64,000 bases of DNA from Halogranum rubrum (GTDB taxonomy: Archaea > Halobacteriota > Halobacteria > Halobacteriales > Haloferacaceae): the NCBI RefSeq assembly GCF_900114455.1, contig NZ_FOTC01000003.1, forward strand, positions 1-64,000, read 5' to 3'. The notes below the pieces were generated by a model. It made no database searches. It was not told the DNA's origin and saw nothing but the letters and a program-made list of their open reading frames with translations. Made by a program: the position numbers and the translations under genes. Positions within the stretch are counted from its first letter, which is position 1. Every line of letters begins with the position of its first letter. Shown piece after piece: positions 48,438-57,272 of this stretch.

Positions 48438-48929
48438 ATGCTCGTCGGCATCTGCTCAGACACGCACGACAACCTCGACATCGTGAACGCCGCTGTCGAC
48501 TACTTCACCGAACAGGACGTCGACGCCGTGGTCCACTGCGGCGACATCGTCTCGCCCTTCTCGGCGACGCCGTTCGATACGGAGTTCGACTTCTACGCCG
48601 TTCGCGGCAACAACGACGGCGAGTGGAACCTCCAGAACGTCGTCGGTGGGTTCGGAACCTATCTCGGTGAGATGGGCGCACTGGAGTTCGACGGCGTCGA
48701 CGTCGCCGTCTACCACGGGACGAGTGAGGGCCTCGTCGACGCACTCGTCTCCTGTGGCGACTACGACTACGTCTTCCGGGGACACACTCACCAACGAGTC
48801 CACGAAGAGCGTGAGGGAACCGTCCACGTCAACCCCGGTGGGCTTCCGATTCCGGCGGCGGACGACGAGTACTCCGTCGCGACGCTCGACACGGAGACGG
48901 GTGACGTCGAGCTGCAGAAAATCGAGTGA
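48438..48929 (+). CDS. YfcE/MJ0936-type metallophosphoesterase
   Basis: The 163-residue protein has all metal-binding blocks of small phosphodiesterases: GICSDTHDN, VVHCGDIVS, RGNNDGEW, VYHGTSEG and FRGHTHQR. Archaeal relatives (MJ0936) hydrolyse model phosphodiesters with Mn2+ or Ni2+; physiological substrates are unknown. ATG 48438. It stands between pgk and gapII in an otherwise glycolytic neighbourhood. Confidence 0.9.
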   Translation: MLVGICSDTHDNLDIVNAAVDYFTEQDVDAVVHCGDIVSPFSATPFDTEFDFYAVRGNNDGEWNLQNVVGGFGTYLGEMGALEFDGVDVAVYHGTSEGLVDALVSCGDYDYVFRGHTHQRVHEEREGTVHVNPGGLPIPAADDEYSVATLDTETGDVELQKIE

Positions 48930-48954
48930 GCTCAGGCGAGGCAGTCGAGACCGT

Positions 48955-50028
48955 TCAGTCGTCGGCGTTGCGCGGCGTGATACGCTTGCGGACGCCGCCG
49001 AAGACGCTCTCGAGGCCGACGCCGAGGTTCTCGTCGGTCTTTTCCATGCTCTCCTGTTGGTCGGCCGCGTCCATAATCGCGCGGATGGCGTCGACGTTCT
49101 CCGGGATGACGTCGGACTCCTGGTGGATGGACTGGAAGAGATACAGGTCGTTGTCTTCCACGGAGAGCGACTCGTCCCAGATACAGTTCTCCCAGAGGTC
49201 ACCGCGCGGACGACCCGTGTCCATCGCGAACTCCTTGAGTTGACCGGTGCCGCCGATGCCCGCGATGTCGGGGACGAGGAACAGTCGAGACTCCTCGTGG
49301 AGAAGGTCTCGGACCTCGTCGACGGACGGTGCCTCCGAGAGCGTGACGTTGACGCTGTGGAGGTGCATCAGGGTCGCAGGAACCTTCACGCCGACGGTGT
49401 CGATGTTCAGGTCGGGGAGGATGGTGTTGACGTCGGGACCGTGGTGGGAGGGAACCGTAACCGGGTCGGGGAGGATGTCGTTGATGGGTCCACGAGACGC
49501 GTCGGCCGGGTCGCCGCCGCGGCGGATGAGGGTGATGCGTGCCTTCTCGACGCCGAACGCCTCGTCGAGCGGGGCCATGAGTCGGGAGAGACCGGTCGTG
49601 TTACAGGAGACGACGCGGACGAACTGGACGTCGTCGTTGCGGGCGACGTCGTAGTTGGCGCGGGCGTTGAAACTCGCGTCGACGGCATCGGCGCTCTCGC
49701 CGCCTTGGAAGAGCGCGCGAGTGTCGTAGCGGCGGTAGAGTTCGCGGTTCTGTTCGCCGATGCCGGAGGGCGTGCAGTCGACGACGACGTCGGACTGCAT
49801 GACGAGGTCGTCGATTTCACCGGCGAGATCGATACCTGCGTTCCGGAAGGCGTCGGACTTCTCGGGAATCGCCGCGTAGAGAGGGTATCCCTTGCGAACG
49901 GCGGCTTCGGCTTCGTAGTTCGGGCGGGTCTTCGCGACACCGACGAGTTTCATGTCGGGCTGTGCCCGGACGGCGTCTGCAACTCGCTTCCCGATTGTCC
50001 CGTATCCGTTTACGCCGACCTTGATCAT
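48955..50028 (-). CDS. gap: Type II (archaeal) glyceraldehyde-3-phosphate dehydrogenase (GapII)
   Basis: The 357-residue enzyme begins [20 protein letters not shown] and has the catalytic Cys142 in [11 protein letters not shown], the archaeal-type motif. Archaeal GAPDH is phosphorylating, usually NADP-preferring and serves gluconeogenesis; this matches the second GAPDH of Haloferax. The conserved [11 protein letters not shown] and [10 protein letters not shown] tracts support the family. A candidate TrmB-type site lies upstream (50089-50104). The coexistence with the bacterial-type gap 3 kb away is discussed in the findings. Confidence 0.93.
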   Translation of the reverse strand: MIKVGVNGYGTIGKRVADAVRAQPDMKLVGVAKTRPNYEAEAAVRKGYPLYAAIPEKSDAFRNAGIDLAGEIDDLVMQSDVVVDCTPSGIGEQNRELYRRYDTRALFQGGESADAVDASFNARANYDVARNDDVQFVRVVSCNTTGLSRLMAPLDEAFGVEKARITLIRRGGDPADASRGPINDILPDPVTVPSHHGPDVNTILPDLNIDTVGVKVPATLMHLHSVNVTLSEAPSVDEVRDLLHEESRLFLVPDIAGIGGTGQLKEFAMDTGRPRGDLWENCIWDESLSVEDNDLYLFQSIHQESDVIPENVDAIRAIMDAADQQESMEKTDENLGVGLESVFGGVRKRITPRNADD

Positions 50029-50088
50029 TTCGTCCGTCTCTGGACCACGAAGATAGATAGTTATTCCGGGTCTAAGTGTGCAGAAATT

Positions 50089-50104
50089 AACTCCGCGGCG
50101 AGTA
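50089..50104 (-). promoter_or_regulatory. Candidate TrmB-type regulatory site upstream of gapII
   Basis: On the minus strand TACT-CGCCGCG-GAGTT matches the sugar-responsive regulator consensus TACT-N7/8-GAGTA with one mismatch. It lies about 60-75 bp before the gapII start, a position suited to activation of gluconeogenic genes. Confidence 0.4.
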
Positions 50105-50226
50105 ACGGACGTGAATTTTTACGAATCCGGGTAACGGCTCTGCGACTGTCACGTTACCTCGTGGCACGCAGCGACGTATCGAGTGCGAGCGGAACAGCCT
50201 AAACCTGCCACGCACACTCCCCGTGT

Positions 50227-51216
50227 ATGAGTGAGACGAACGATACGAACGATACGAGCGACCACGTCGACGCGACGCTCCGTGACGCCGCAGAGACGGC
50301 TATCCGGCAGTGTATGAACCTCCACGCCGACGAGAGTTGTGCGATTATCACGGACGACAAGCGCCGACCCATCGGCGAGGCACTGTACGAGGTTGCCAGC
50401 GAGGTAACCGACGACGTGACCATCGTCCGCTATCCACCGGGGACCCAGCACGGCGAAGAGCCACCGGAACCCGTCGCCGCCGCAATGCGGAACACCGACG
50501 TCTTTCTCGCACCGACGACGAAGAGCCTCAGCCACACCCGCGCACGCGGAAACGCGAACGACGCAGGTGCTCGTGGGGCCACCCTTCCCGGCATCACAGA
50601 AGAGGTCATGCTCGTCGGGTTAGACGCCGATTACCGCGCGATTAAACAGCACTGTGACGACGTCCTCGCACAGGTCGAGGATGCCGACGAGATTCGCGTC
50701 ACCACGCCCGAAGGCACGGATATCACCTTCACACCGGGCGACCGCGAGTGGTTCGCCGACACCGGTATGGTCCACGAACCGGGGCAGTTCTCGAACCTCC
50801 CCGCAGGTGAGGTGTTCGTGAGTCCCGAAGACGTGAACGGGACCTACGTCGTCGACGGGACGATGATGCCCTACGGTCTCTTAACGGACGGCCAACAACT
50901 CCGTTTCGAGGTGGAAGACGGCTACGTCACCTCCATCAGCGACGACGAAGTGCGCGAACAGGTCGAGACGGCCGCCGAAGAAGTCGGACAGGACGCCTAC
51001 AACCTCGCGGAACTCGGTATCGGTACGAACGTCGGCGTCGACGAACTCGTCGGGTCGGTCCTCCTCGACGAGAAAGCCGCCGGCACGGTCCACATCGCCA
51101 TCGGCGACGACGCGGGAATCGGCGGCGACACGGACGCGCCGCTGCATCTGGACGGGATTTTGAAAGAGCCGACGGTGTACGCGGATGGGGAGGAAATCGA
51201 GTTGCCGAAGCCGTAG
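50227..51216 (+). CDS. M29-like aminopeptidase
   Basis: The 329-residue protein resembles haloarchaeal M29-type leucyl aminopeptidases: GEEPPEPVAAAMRNTDVFLA and TKSLSHTRARGNANDAGARG at the N-terminal half, and EVFVSPEDVNGTYVVDGTMM (with the metal-binding Glu), ELGIGTNVGVDELVGSVLLD and EKAAGTVHIAIGDD in the C-terminal half. These are two-metal exopeptidases acting on N-terminal residues in the cytoplasm. Metal ligands were assigned only by similarity to family tracts. Confidence 0.8.
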   Translation: MSETNDTNDTSDHVDATLRDAAETAIRQCMNLHADESCAIITDDKRRPIGEALYEVASEVTDDVTIVRYPPGTQHGEEPPEPVAAAMRNTDVFLAPTTKSLSHTRARGNANDAGARGATLPGITEEVMLVGLDADYRAIKQHCDDVLAQVEDADEIRVTTPEGTDITFTPGDREWFADTGMVHEPGQFSNLPAGEVFVSPEDVNGTYVVDGTMMPYGLLTDGQQLRFEVEDGYVTSISDDEVREQVETAAEEVGQDAYNLAELGIGTNVGVDELVGSVLLDEKAAGTVHIAIGDDAGIGGDTDAPLHLDGILKEPTVYADGEEIELPKP

Positions 51217-51748
51217 ATAGAGAGGCTGACGAGTCGGCTTTTTGGCCGGTTGCGACCGACAGCACCTGCTGTGGCGCGTGGCTTCGCGGCGTCTCGTCGC
51301 CGCGAGATGCTCGTGCGAGGGATGAGTACCGCAGGGAGCGAAGCGACTGAGGAACGCAGTCGGGTGGGGAGGATGTGGCTGTGGGCGGGCCTGAAAGGGG
51401 ACGCGTCACCGGAAGCTCTGCTTCCGGTTGCTCGCGAGAGCGAAGCTCTCGCCCTGTTCTCGGCGAAGGTGGACGACGCAAGCACCGCAGCGAGCGAAGT
51501 GAGTGAGGAGCGCAGCGAGGCCCCCGAGTCGAGAACGCGTGGGCTTTCCAAGCAGTTGCTGACCCAACGACACCGAAAGAGAACGCGTGGGATTTCGAGG
51601 AATCAGAAGCGTCGCCAGTGACGATTCGAAGGGACGGACAGCCCCTGGGACGGGACACTCCAGCAAACGCTCGTGAACATCGTGCCACACCCACTCGCAC
51701 CAGCACACAAAGAGCGGGTTTTTACGGCGTGACCGGATATGCACGGTT
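51217..51748. other. Repeat-rich intergenic region with tandem hairpins
   Basis: No gene is supported; the frames present lie in REP-like sequence. There are several AGCGAAGCGACTGAGG- and GAGCGAAGTGAGTGAGG-type blocks (about 51331-51350 and 51488-51515) and two adjacent perfect hairpins, ACCGGAAGC-TCT-GCTTCCGGT (51408-51428) and GCGAGAGC-GAA-GCTCTCGC (51434-51452). Confidence 0.55.
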
Positions 51749-52411
51749 ATGAGCCATCCAGGCCCCGACGCCGGCGAACGCGTCCCCCTGTCGTGTCCGT
51801 CGTGTTCGCCCTACGAGGCGACCGTCCACGAGGTGTTGAAACCCGGCGGTCACGTCACCGTCCGGTGTACCGAATGTAGCCACGTCCACAAGGAGAAACT
51901 CGAAATCGAGAAGGAGGTCCAGAAGGACGTCATCGTCTCCCAAGAGGGCGACTCCATCCGAACGACCGTCGACGCCCCACCGGACGAGACTATCGCTGTC
52001 GGCGAGGAGTTCATCGTCGACACCCCCGAAGCCATCATGCAGGTGCGCATCACCTCCATCGAAGTCGGCGAGGAACAGCGCGTCGACGAGTCGAAGGTCG
52101 AAGACGTCGACACCATCTGGACCCGCGTCGTCGACAACGTTTCCGTCGGCGTCACCGTCAACCCGAAAGACGGCCGCCGCGACGAGACGCGGAGTCTGAA
52201 GGTGCAGGTCCCGGGTGACTTCGAGTTCCGCGTGGGCGAGACCGAGGAGTTCGGCGACGAGAAGTTCTACATCAAGTCCATCCAAGTCCGCGACGACGCG
52301 GGCAACTACCGGTTCGACCAGTTCGACCAAGACGGCGACATGGTGTACGCGAAAGACGTAAAGCGCGTCTACGGCCGCGACGAGACCAGTTCCGCCTGGT
52401 CTGCGTGGTAA
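51749..52411 (+). CDS. HVO_0476-family zinc-finger protein
   Basis: The 220-residue protein begins MSHPGPDAGERVPLSCPSCS and has a zinc ribbon (CPSC at 16-19, CTEC at 40-43) followed by a beta-rich domain (about 70-215; VDTIWTRVVDNVSVGVTVNP, RRDETRSLKVQVPGDFEFRV). It matches the haloarchaeal HVO_0476 family, whose function is unknown; the ribbon and RNA-binding-like beta domain suggest a nucleic-acid role. The following methyltransferase gene starts 68 bp later. Confidence 0.82.
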   Translation: MSHPGPDAGERVPLSCPSCSPYEATVHEVLKPGGHVTVRCTECSHVHKEKLEIEKEVQKDVIVSQEGDSIRTTVDAPPDETIAVGEEFIVDTPEAIMQVRITSIEVGEEQRVDESKVEDVDTIWTRVVDNVSVGVTVNPKDGRRDETRSLKVQVPGDFEFRVGETEEFGDEKFYIKSIQVRDDAGNYRFDQFDQDGDMVYAKDVKRVYGRDETSSAWSAW

Positions 52412-52479
52412 TTCGCTAACTCCCACCACCGAACGGCGAGAGTGGCCAATTTTTGTCGGCAGCGACCGACCGCAGAGCT

Positions 52480-53466
52480 ATGCCTACGCAGGACCGTGAG
52501 GGACTTCCAGTCGAGCAGGTGGCACTCCTCTGGGCGGCCCGCCGAAGTGGCGTCCTCGACGCACTGCTGGAGAGCGCCGGAACGCCCGAAGCCGTCGCCC
52601 AGACGACCGATGTCACTCCCTACGCCGCTCGCGTGACCGTCGACGCACTGGAGACGATGGGCTTTCTCAAGCAGGTCGGCACGGAGTACGAGATAACCAA
52701 CCGCGCACTCGGCTTTCTCGCGAAGCGTGACGTCCGTTCCATCGGCCGTCTCCCGCACGCACTCGATTTGTTCGAGTTGTGGTCTGCGCTCCCGGAGACG
52801 ATGGCCACCGGCGATACGCCAGCAAAGCCACCGAACTGGACGCGAAACCGTCTCGGTGCCCACGCCGCGACGGACGAGGCTGTCGTCCGCGCCTGCGTGA
52901 CCGCCGCCGTCAGAGAGCATCGCAGACGGAAACGGAGTGCGGACCATTCGGACCCGACACACGTCCTCGACCTCGCCGGTGGGTCGGGTGTCTACGCCCG
53001 TGAGTTCGCTGCCCGCGGGTTCGACGTGACACTCGCCGACGACGCCGAAGTGGTCGACGTGGTCACACCGCTTCTCGAACCGACGTCAGTCGGCCTCGAA
53101 GCGACCGGCCTACCCTCGCTCGCTGGTTTCGGTGCAGAGCGCCGAGTCGACCTCGTCTTCGGTGTCGACGTGCTTCGGCGGTTCTCCGCGCAGACGAACG
53201 AGTCACTCGTCGGCGAGGCGGCCGAACGCCTCGCGCCGGCCGGGACGCTCGCCTTTGTCGACACGGTCAGGCGACGCGACGACGACGGTGGCGAGATGTC
53301 GGTCCGAGTCGCCGTCGACGCACTAGCGACCGGTGGAGGCGGAGTTCACGACGAGGCGACGGTCAGAGCGTGGTTCGAGGACGCCGGTCTCACCGACGTC
53401 GCTGTCCGAGACGTCCCCGGGACGGACAGGCAGGTAATCGTCGGACACACTCCGTCCGGGAGGTAG
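52480..53466 (+). CDS. SAM-dependent methyltransferase with N-terminal winged helix
   Basis: The 328-residue protein has an N-terminal winged-helix dimerisation domain (about 5-75; LPVEQVALLWAARRSGVLDA, TPEAVAQTTDVTPYAARVTV) and a Rossmann methyltransferase domain with the SAM loop VLDLAGGSGVYAREFA (about 160-175) and the acidic second strand LADDAEVVDVV. The layout is that of plant- and polyketide-type O-methyltransferases; substrate unknown. ATG 52480 is preferred over 52453. Confidence 0.83.
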   Translation: MPTQDREGLPVEQVALLWAARRSGVLDALLESAGTPEAVAQTTDVTPYAARVTVDALETMGFLKQVGTEYEITNRALGFLAKRDVRSIGRLPHALDLFELWSALPETMATGDTPAKPPNWTRNRLGAHAATDEAVVRACVTAAVREHRRRKRSADHSDPTHVLDLAGGSGVYAREFAARGFDVTLADDAEVVDVVTPLLEPTSVGLEATGLPSLAGFGAERRVDLVFGVDVLRRFSAQTNESLVGEAAERLAPAGTLAFVDTVRRRDDDGGEMSVRVAVDALATGGGGVHDEATVRAWFEDAGLTDVAVRDVPGTDRQVIVGHTPSGR

Positions 53467-53558
53467 CGCTCCACGACGTCGGCGTCATTACATCGAAGAG
53501 TCGGAAACCGGCGGACGCAAGCGCACAGTTGATTAGGACCCAACACCGAGTCGGGAGT

Positions 53559-54326
53559 ATGGATCCCGCCGTGCTCCGTGACGATATGGTCGACGGACTG
53601 GAGGAGGCGCTCTCCTCCGAGTTGGTCGACGAGGACGTCGCCATGGCGATGCGCACCGTCCCCCGCCACGAGTTCGTCGGCGACCGCGCCTACGAGAACC
53701 GCGACAGCGAACGCGGTGGGACACGCGTCCTCGCGCCTGGAACCGTCGCTCGAATGCTCTCCGGTCTCGACGCCGAACCCGGCGACGACGTGCTCATCGT
53801 CGGTGCGGGTGTCGGCTACACCGCCGCCGTCGTCGCAGACCTCGTCGGCGACCGCCACGTCCACGCCGTCGACATCAACCGAAGCGCGGTCATCGACGCC
53901 CGTGAGAACCTCCGGAAGGCAGGCTGTGAAGCCGTGCTCGTCGACTGCCGCGACGGGGCGAACGGAATGGCAGAATACGCACCGTTCGACTGTATCCTCG
54001 TCGAAGCCGCCGCCGTCCGTCCGCCGCGCGTACTCCTCGACCAACTCGCCGACGGCGGCCGACTCGTCATGCCGATGGGCGGTCCCGAACAGACGCTCGT
54101 CGCCGTCGAAGCGAGCGACGACAGCGAACCCAGCGGGTTCGACGTCGTCGACGAGTACGGCCCGGCGGCGTTCAACCCCATCCTCGTCGACGGCGAACAG
54201 GCGGGCGGGCTCTCGCGAAACCGGATGGAACGCGAGGACCGCGAGTTCGCCCAGCAGGGCTACTTCGCGAAGTCCGGGTGGGAGTACGAGTGGGTCGACT
54301 GGGACGACCGACTCGACGGTCGGTGA
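53559..54326 (+). CDS. pcm: Protein-L-isoaspartate O-methyltransferase
   Basis: The 255-residue protein begins MDPAVLRDDMVDGLEEALSS and has the PCMT features: RTVPRHEFVGDRAYENRD, the SAM loop DVLIVGAGVGYTAAVVADL, AVDINRSAVIDARENLRK and GGRLVMPMGGPEQTLV. PCMT methylates isoaspartyl residues to allow their repair in aged proteins. The C-terminal 25 residues (REFAQQGYFAKSGWEYEWVD) extend beyond the core. Start ATG 53559; the frame is open upstream but enters the previous gene. Confidence 0.9.
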   Translation: MDPAVLRDDMVDGLEEALSSELVDEDVAMAMRTVPRHEFVGDRAYENRDSERGGTRVLAPGTVARMLSGLDAEPGDDVLIVGAGVGYTAAVVADLVGDRHVHAVDINRSAVIDARENLRKAGCEAVLVDCRDGANGMAEYAPFDCILVEAAAVRPPRVLLDQLADGGRLVMPMGGPEQTLVAVEASDDSEPSGFDVVDEYGPAAFNPILVDGEQAGGLSRNRMEREDREFAQQGYFAKSGWEYEWVDWDDRLDGR

Positions 54327-54346
54327 CGCTCGATATCTATTCAACC

Positions 54347-54820
54347 TCACGACTCGCTTACGACCAATATCTCCGTGTTTCCGCGCTCGTCGGCGAACTC
54401 ACTTCCTGCCGGTGGCTTGATGTCGACGACGAGCGTGCCGTCTTCTTGATTCGGTCGGAGTGACGGGTCGACGCGGACAGAAGCCGTCCCGTCGCGTCCC
54501 GTCGTCGCCGTCTTCACCCCGTCGATGTCGGCGGTGCCGCCCGTGACGACGACAGTAGCGTCCGAAACCGGGTCGCCGTCGGACCCGACGACGGTCAGGT
54601 CGATAGTCTGGTCGCCCGGAGTGACGACTTCGGGCGAGGGTCGAGCGTCGAGTTCGGTGACCGAGAGCCCCTGCAACCCGCCGAGCATGTTCATCATCAC
54701 CGAGAGACTCGCGACGCCGACGACGAGCGCGATGACGAGGCGAATCGGCAACCCTTCGATGGCGCGTTCGTCGGTGTGAAAACCCTGCGACCGGTGGAGA
54801 CGCGTGAACCTGTCGAGCAT
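54347..54820 (-). CDS. Pilin-like or Ig-domain membrane-anchored protein
   Basis: The 157-residue product (ATG 54820) has a basic N-terminus followed by an uninterrupted hydrophobic helix (IEGLPIRLVIALVVGVASLS, about 27-50) and a beta-rich exterior domain (DQTIDLTVVGSDGDPVSDAT, KTATTGRDGTASVRVDPSLR) that looks like a bacterial-Ig/carboxypeptidase-regulatory-like sandwich. The preceding DERAIEG resembles a processing site of type IV pilin-like proteins but is not a clear match. It is convergent with pcm. Confidence 0.68.
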   Translation of the reverse strand: MLDRFTRLHRSQGFHTDERAIEGLPIRLVIALVVGVASLSVMMNMLGGLQGLSVTELDARPSPEVVTPGDQTIDLTVVGSDGDPVSDATVVVTGGTADIDGVKTATTGRDGTASVRVDPSLRPNQEDGTLVVDIKPPAGSEFADERGNTEILVVSES

Positions 54821-54911
54821 GGCCCGGACTGGTCTCGTTCTCGGTGATAAAGCTCCGGACAGTGGATGCAGAGCCAGAGGTTCATCTGTAAAGAGGTGAC
54901 CACCCACAGCC

Positions 54912-55988
54912 ATGCACGTCCTCGGACGCGACGAAGGGGCTGGAAGCCTTCCAACCGGACGACTCGGAACCTACCGCGCTCGCGACGGGAGCGCCGGTGC
55001 TCCGGTCGGCGTCGACTTCGACCGCCCCCACGCTGGCCTCGTCGTCGGCAAGCGCGGGTCGGGGAAGTCGTACACGCTCGGTGTGCTCGCGGAGGCTGCC
55101 GCCCGCGCATCGGGTGTCGCACCGGTCGTCGTCGACCCGATGGGTGTCTTCACCGGACTCGCCCGAGGCGACCCGACCGTTCCGGCGAGAGTCGTCTCTG
55201 ACCCCTCGGTTCGTGCAGACGCACTCGTACCCGCCGCATGGCCGAGACTCCTCGGCCTCGACTCGGCCGACGCAGCGGGAACACTCGTCTGGGAAGCCGC
55301 CAGTGCGAGGACGTCACTCGACGGGATGCGAGACTACGTCGCCGACGCCGACGCTACTCAGACGACCCGTCGGGCGGCGGAGAACCACCTTCGGCTCGCC
55401 GACTCGTGGGGCGTCTTCGAGTGCGATGGACTGACCCCGGAAGAGCTGTCGGGACCCGAGGCGACCGTCCTCGACGTCTCCGGACGACATCCGGCCGCGA
55501 TGAACGGCGTCTGCGCTGCCGTCGCCCACGGGCTGTACGACGCGCGAGTCGGAGCGGCCAGAGAGGAATCGGTCGTCGACCGTCTGCCGTGGCTCTTCGT
55601 CGACGAGGCGCACGCCTTCTTCGACGGCGTCGCGGCCGACGCGCTTCGGACACTGCTCACTCGTGGTCGTGCACCCGGCGTCAGCCTCGTCGCCGCGACG
55701 CAGCGACCCGGCTCACTCCCCGACGTGGCAGTCTCGCAGGCCGACCTGCTCGTCGCACATCGGTTGACCGCCGAGTCCGACGTCGCTGCGCTCGCGGCGG
55801 CTCAGCCGACCTACCTGGGAGACGCGATCGCGAACCGACTCCCAACGGAGACGGGTGACGCACTCGTCGTCGACGACGCCACCGAGTCGGTCCACAGTGT
55901 GTCGATTCGCGAGCGTGACACACCACACGGCGGCGCGAGTGCTCGTTCGAGTCACGTCCGTCTGAGAGGCGACCGGAGAGACCACTGA
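54912..55988 (+). CDS. HerA-like (DUF87) ATPase
   Basis: The 358-residue protein is a compact DNA-translocase-like ATPase: Walker A GKRGSGKSYTLG (47-58), DPMGVFTGL (131-139; the DxxGE-type loop in altered form), Walker B PWLFVDEAHAFF (222-233) and the arginine-finger-containing ATQRPGSLPDV region. It lacks the coiled coil and wHTH of the larger homologue at 14649. Partner genes are not evident; it may act in DNA repair like HerA, but no nurA lies nearby. Convergent with nothing; the crcB pair follows 52 bp downstream. Confidence 0.83.
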   Translation: MHVLGRDEGAGSLPTGRLGTYRARDGSAGAPVGVDFDRPHAGLVVGKRGSGKSYTLGVLAEAAARASGVAPVVVDPMGVFTGLARGDPTVPARVVSDPSVRADALVPAAWPRLLGLDSADAAGTLVWEAASARTSLDGMRDYVADADATQTTRRAAENHLRLADSWGVFECDGLTPEELSGPEATVLDVSGRHPAAMNGVCAAVAHGLYDARVGAAREESVVDRLPWLFVDEAHAFFDGVAADALRTLLTRGRAPGVSLVAATQRPGSLPDVAVSQADLLVAHRLTAESDVAALAAAQPTYLGDAIANRLPTETGDALVVDDATESVHSVSIRERDTPHGGASARSSHVRLRGDRRDH

Positions 55989-56040
55989 AGCTACTCGAAG
56001 TCGAAAGGTCCCTAAGCGCCGCCGCCGAGAGGACGGACGA

Positions 56041-56379
56041 ATGAAGCGGGTAGAGCCGCTCGTGCTGGTGGCCTGCGGTGGGTTCATCGGGGCAGTGCTC
56101 AGGTACGGCGTCGCCCTCGCACTCCCAGAGGTGGCTGGAACGCTCGTCGCGAACGTCGTCGGCAGCTTCGTCCTCGGATTCCTCGTCTCGGTGACGACGA
56201 CAGAGCGAATCCGCCTCTTTCTCGGCACCGGCCTGCTCTCGTCGTTCACCACGTACAGCACCTTCGCCGTCGAGACGACACAACTCGGCCCGCTCGCCGG
56301 AACGCTCAACGTCGGCGTGACCTACCTCCTCGGGTTCGTCGCTGCCGGGGCCGGACTCGTCGTCGGAGGCCGGCGATGA
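56041..56379 (+). CDS. crcB: Fluoride channel subunit CrcB/Fluc
   Basis: The 112-residue protein has the CrcB fold: GGFIGAVLRYGVALAL at the start (the G-x-x-x-R-Y motif), NVVGSFVLGFLV (conserved Asn), STFAVET (the Phe-box FSTYSTFAVE) and four transmembrane helices. Fluc proteins form dimeric, dual-topology fluoride channels that expel F-. This gene overlaps the next crcB by 4 bp, suggesting an asymmetric heterodimer. No fluoride riboswitch is evident in the 52-bp leader. Confidence 0.92.
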   Translation: MKRVEPLVLVACGGFIGAVLRYGVALALPEVAGTLVANVVGSFVLGFLVSVTTTERIRLFLGTGLLSSFTTYSTFAVETTQLGPLAGTLNVGVTYLLGFVAAGAGLVVGGRR

Positions 56380-56735
56380 ACCCACAGCCCGCACTCCTCG
56401 TCGGCGTCGGCGGAATGCTCGGTGCCGTCTCGCGGTATCTCGTCGGCGAGCGTCTGCGAGGCAGTCGTGGAACGCTCGTCGTGAACGTCGTCGGGAGCGT
56501 CTTCCTCGGTGCTATCGTCGCCGGGCAACTCTCGGGTGCGTTCAGCGAGTCGGCGGCGTTGCTGTTCGGGACGGGGTTCTGTGGCGCGTTCACGACGTTC
56601 TCGTCGTTCGCCGTCGAGGTGGCAAATCGGTCGGCAGACGGGAGAGAGGTCGCTGCAGGTCGGTACGCCGTCGTCAATCTGGTCGGCGCACTCGTCGGCG
56701 TCGCGCTCGGGACGCTACTCGTCGGGTTGGTGTAG
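56376..56735 (+). CDS. crcB: Fluoride channel subunit CrcB/Fluc, second copy
   Basis: The 119-residue protein has GGMLGAVSRYLVGERL, NVVGSVFLGAIVAG and FTTFSSFAVEV, again the complete Fluc motif set, with four transmembrane helices. The start overlaps the stop of the first crcB (ATGA). Tandem crcB pairs are typical of heterodimeric Fluc channels, where the two chains insert in opposite orientation. Confidence 0.92.
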   Translation: MNPQPALLVGVGGMLGAVSRYLVGERLRGSRGTLVVNVVGSVFLGAIVAGQLSGAFSESAALLFGTGFCGAFTTFSSFAVEVANRSADGREVAAGRYAVVNLVGALVGVALGTLLVGLV

Positions 56736-56816
56736 CAGTCGGTCGTCAAGCGGATACGCCTCGACGGATTGTTCGACGACGAGACGTCTCACTCAGCGTG
56801 TGAGGTCGATAGAAAA

Positions 56817-56953
56817 GCGCCCGAGGCGGGAGTTGAACCACGGTCGCTCCTTTCAGTCGCTCCCTGATTCGAATCCCTCTAGCGACGTTTAGAGATTCCA
56901 CTCGTCGTCACTCGGCGACGAGACACCTCGCTAGAGAGTTGGAATCAGAGAAA
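56817..56953. repeat. tRNA-Asp echo block A (direct repeat with block B)
   Basis: Read in the tRNA direction (minus), this block follows tRNA-Asp 1 and ends with an echo of the tRNA-Asp 3' end (56818-56839, GCGGGAGTTGAACC on the plus strand). A tract with GAAAGGAGCGACCG-type sequence precedes the echo. It is nearly identical to block B at 57781-57917; with the adjacent tRNA gene the direct repeat spans 56817-57026 and 57781-57990, 210 bp each. Confidence 0.7.
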
Positions 56954-57026
56954 CGCCCGAGGCGGGATTTGAACCCGCGTCACGACCGTGACAGGGTCGT
57001 ATGATGGGCCACTACACCACCCGGGC
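56954..57026 (-). tRNA. tRNA-Asp (GTC), copy 1
   Basis: A 73-nt cloverleaf with acceptor GCCCGGG/(C)TCGGGC (one G-U), discriminator G, anticodon loop CTGTCAC (GTC), and T-arm GCGGG-TTCAAAT-CCCGC. Three identical-looking copies lie within 1.1 kb. Confidence 0.92.
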
Positions 57027-57074
57027 ACACAAGCGTGAAAACGAGAGTGGCTCTCGTCTCACGAATCGAGCAAG

Positions 57075-57147
57075 CGCCCGAGGCGGGATTTGAACCCGCG
57101 TCACGACCGTGACAGGGTCGTATGATGGGCCACTACACCACCCGGGC
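57075..57147 (-). tRNA. tRNA-Asp (GTC), copy 2
   Basis: The same 73-nt sequence as copy 1, 48 bp apart. It is the nearest to the PD-(D/E)XK endonuclease gene, which ends just upstream of it. Confidence 0.92.
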
Positions 57148-57272
57148 TTGCTACACTCACGTATTTGCCGATGTATTAAATAAGACTTGCCATATCGAGA
57201 GAGGGCGGGGGTCGGTATCATGCCGCTCTTTCGGCTGAAATAGTCTTACGGCCATCACTCGGAACACTACCG

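Noticed and set aside
51250-51621. A 123-codon plus-strand frame after the aminopeptidase
   Set aside because: It is made of REP-like repeat and hairpin sequence with no conserved protein features.
55989-56040. A fluoride riboswitch before the crcB pair
   Set aside because: The 52-bp spacer is too short and shows no crcB-motif pseudoknot.
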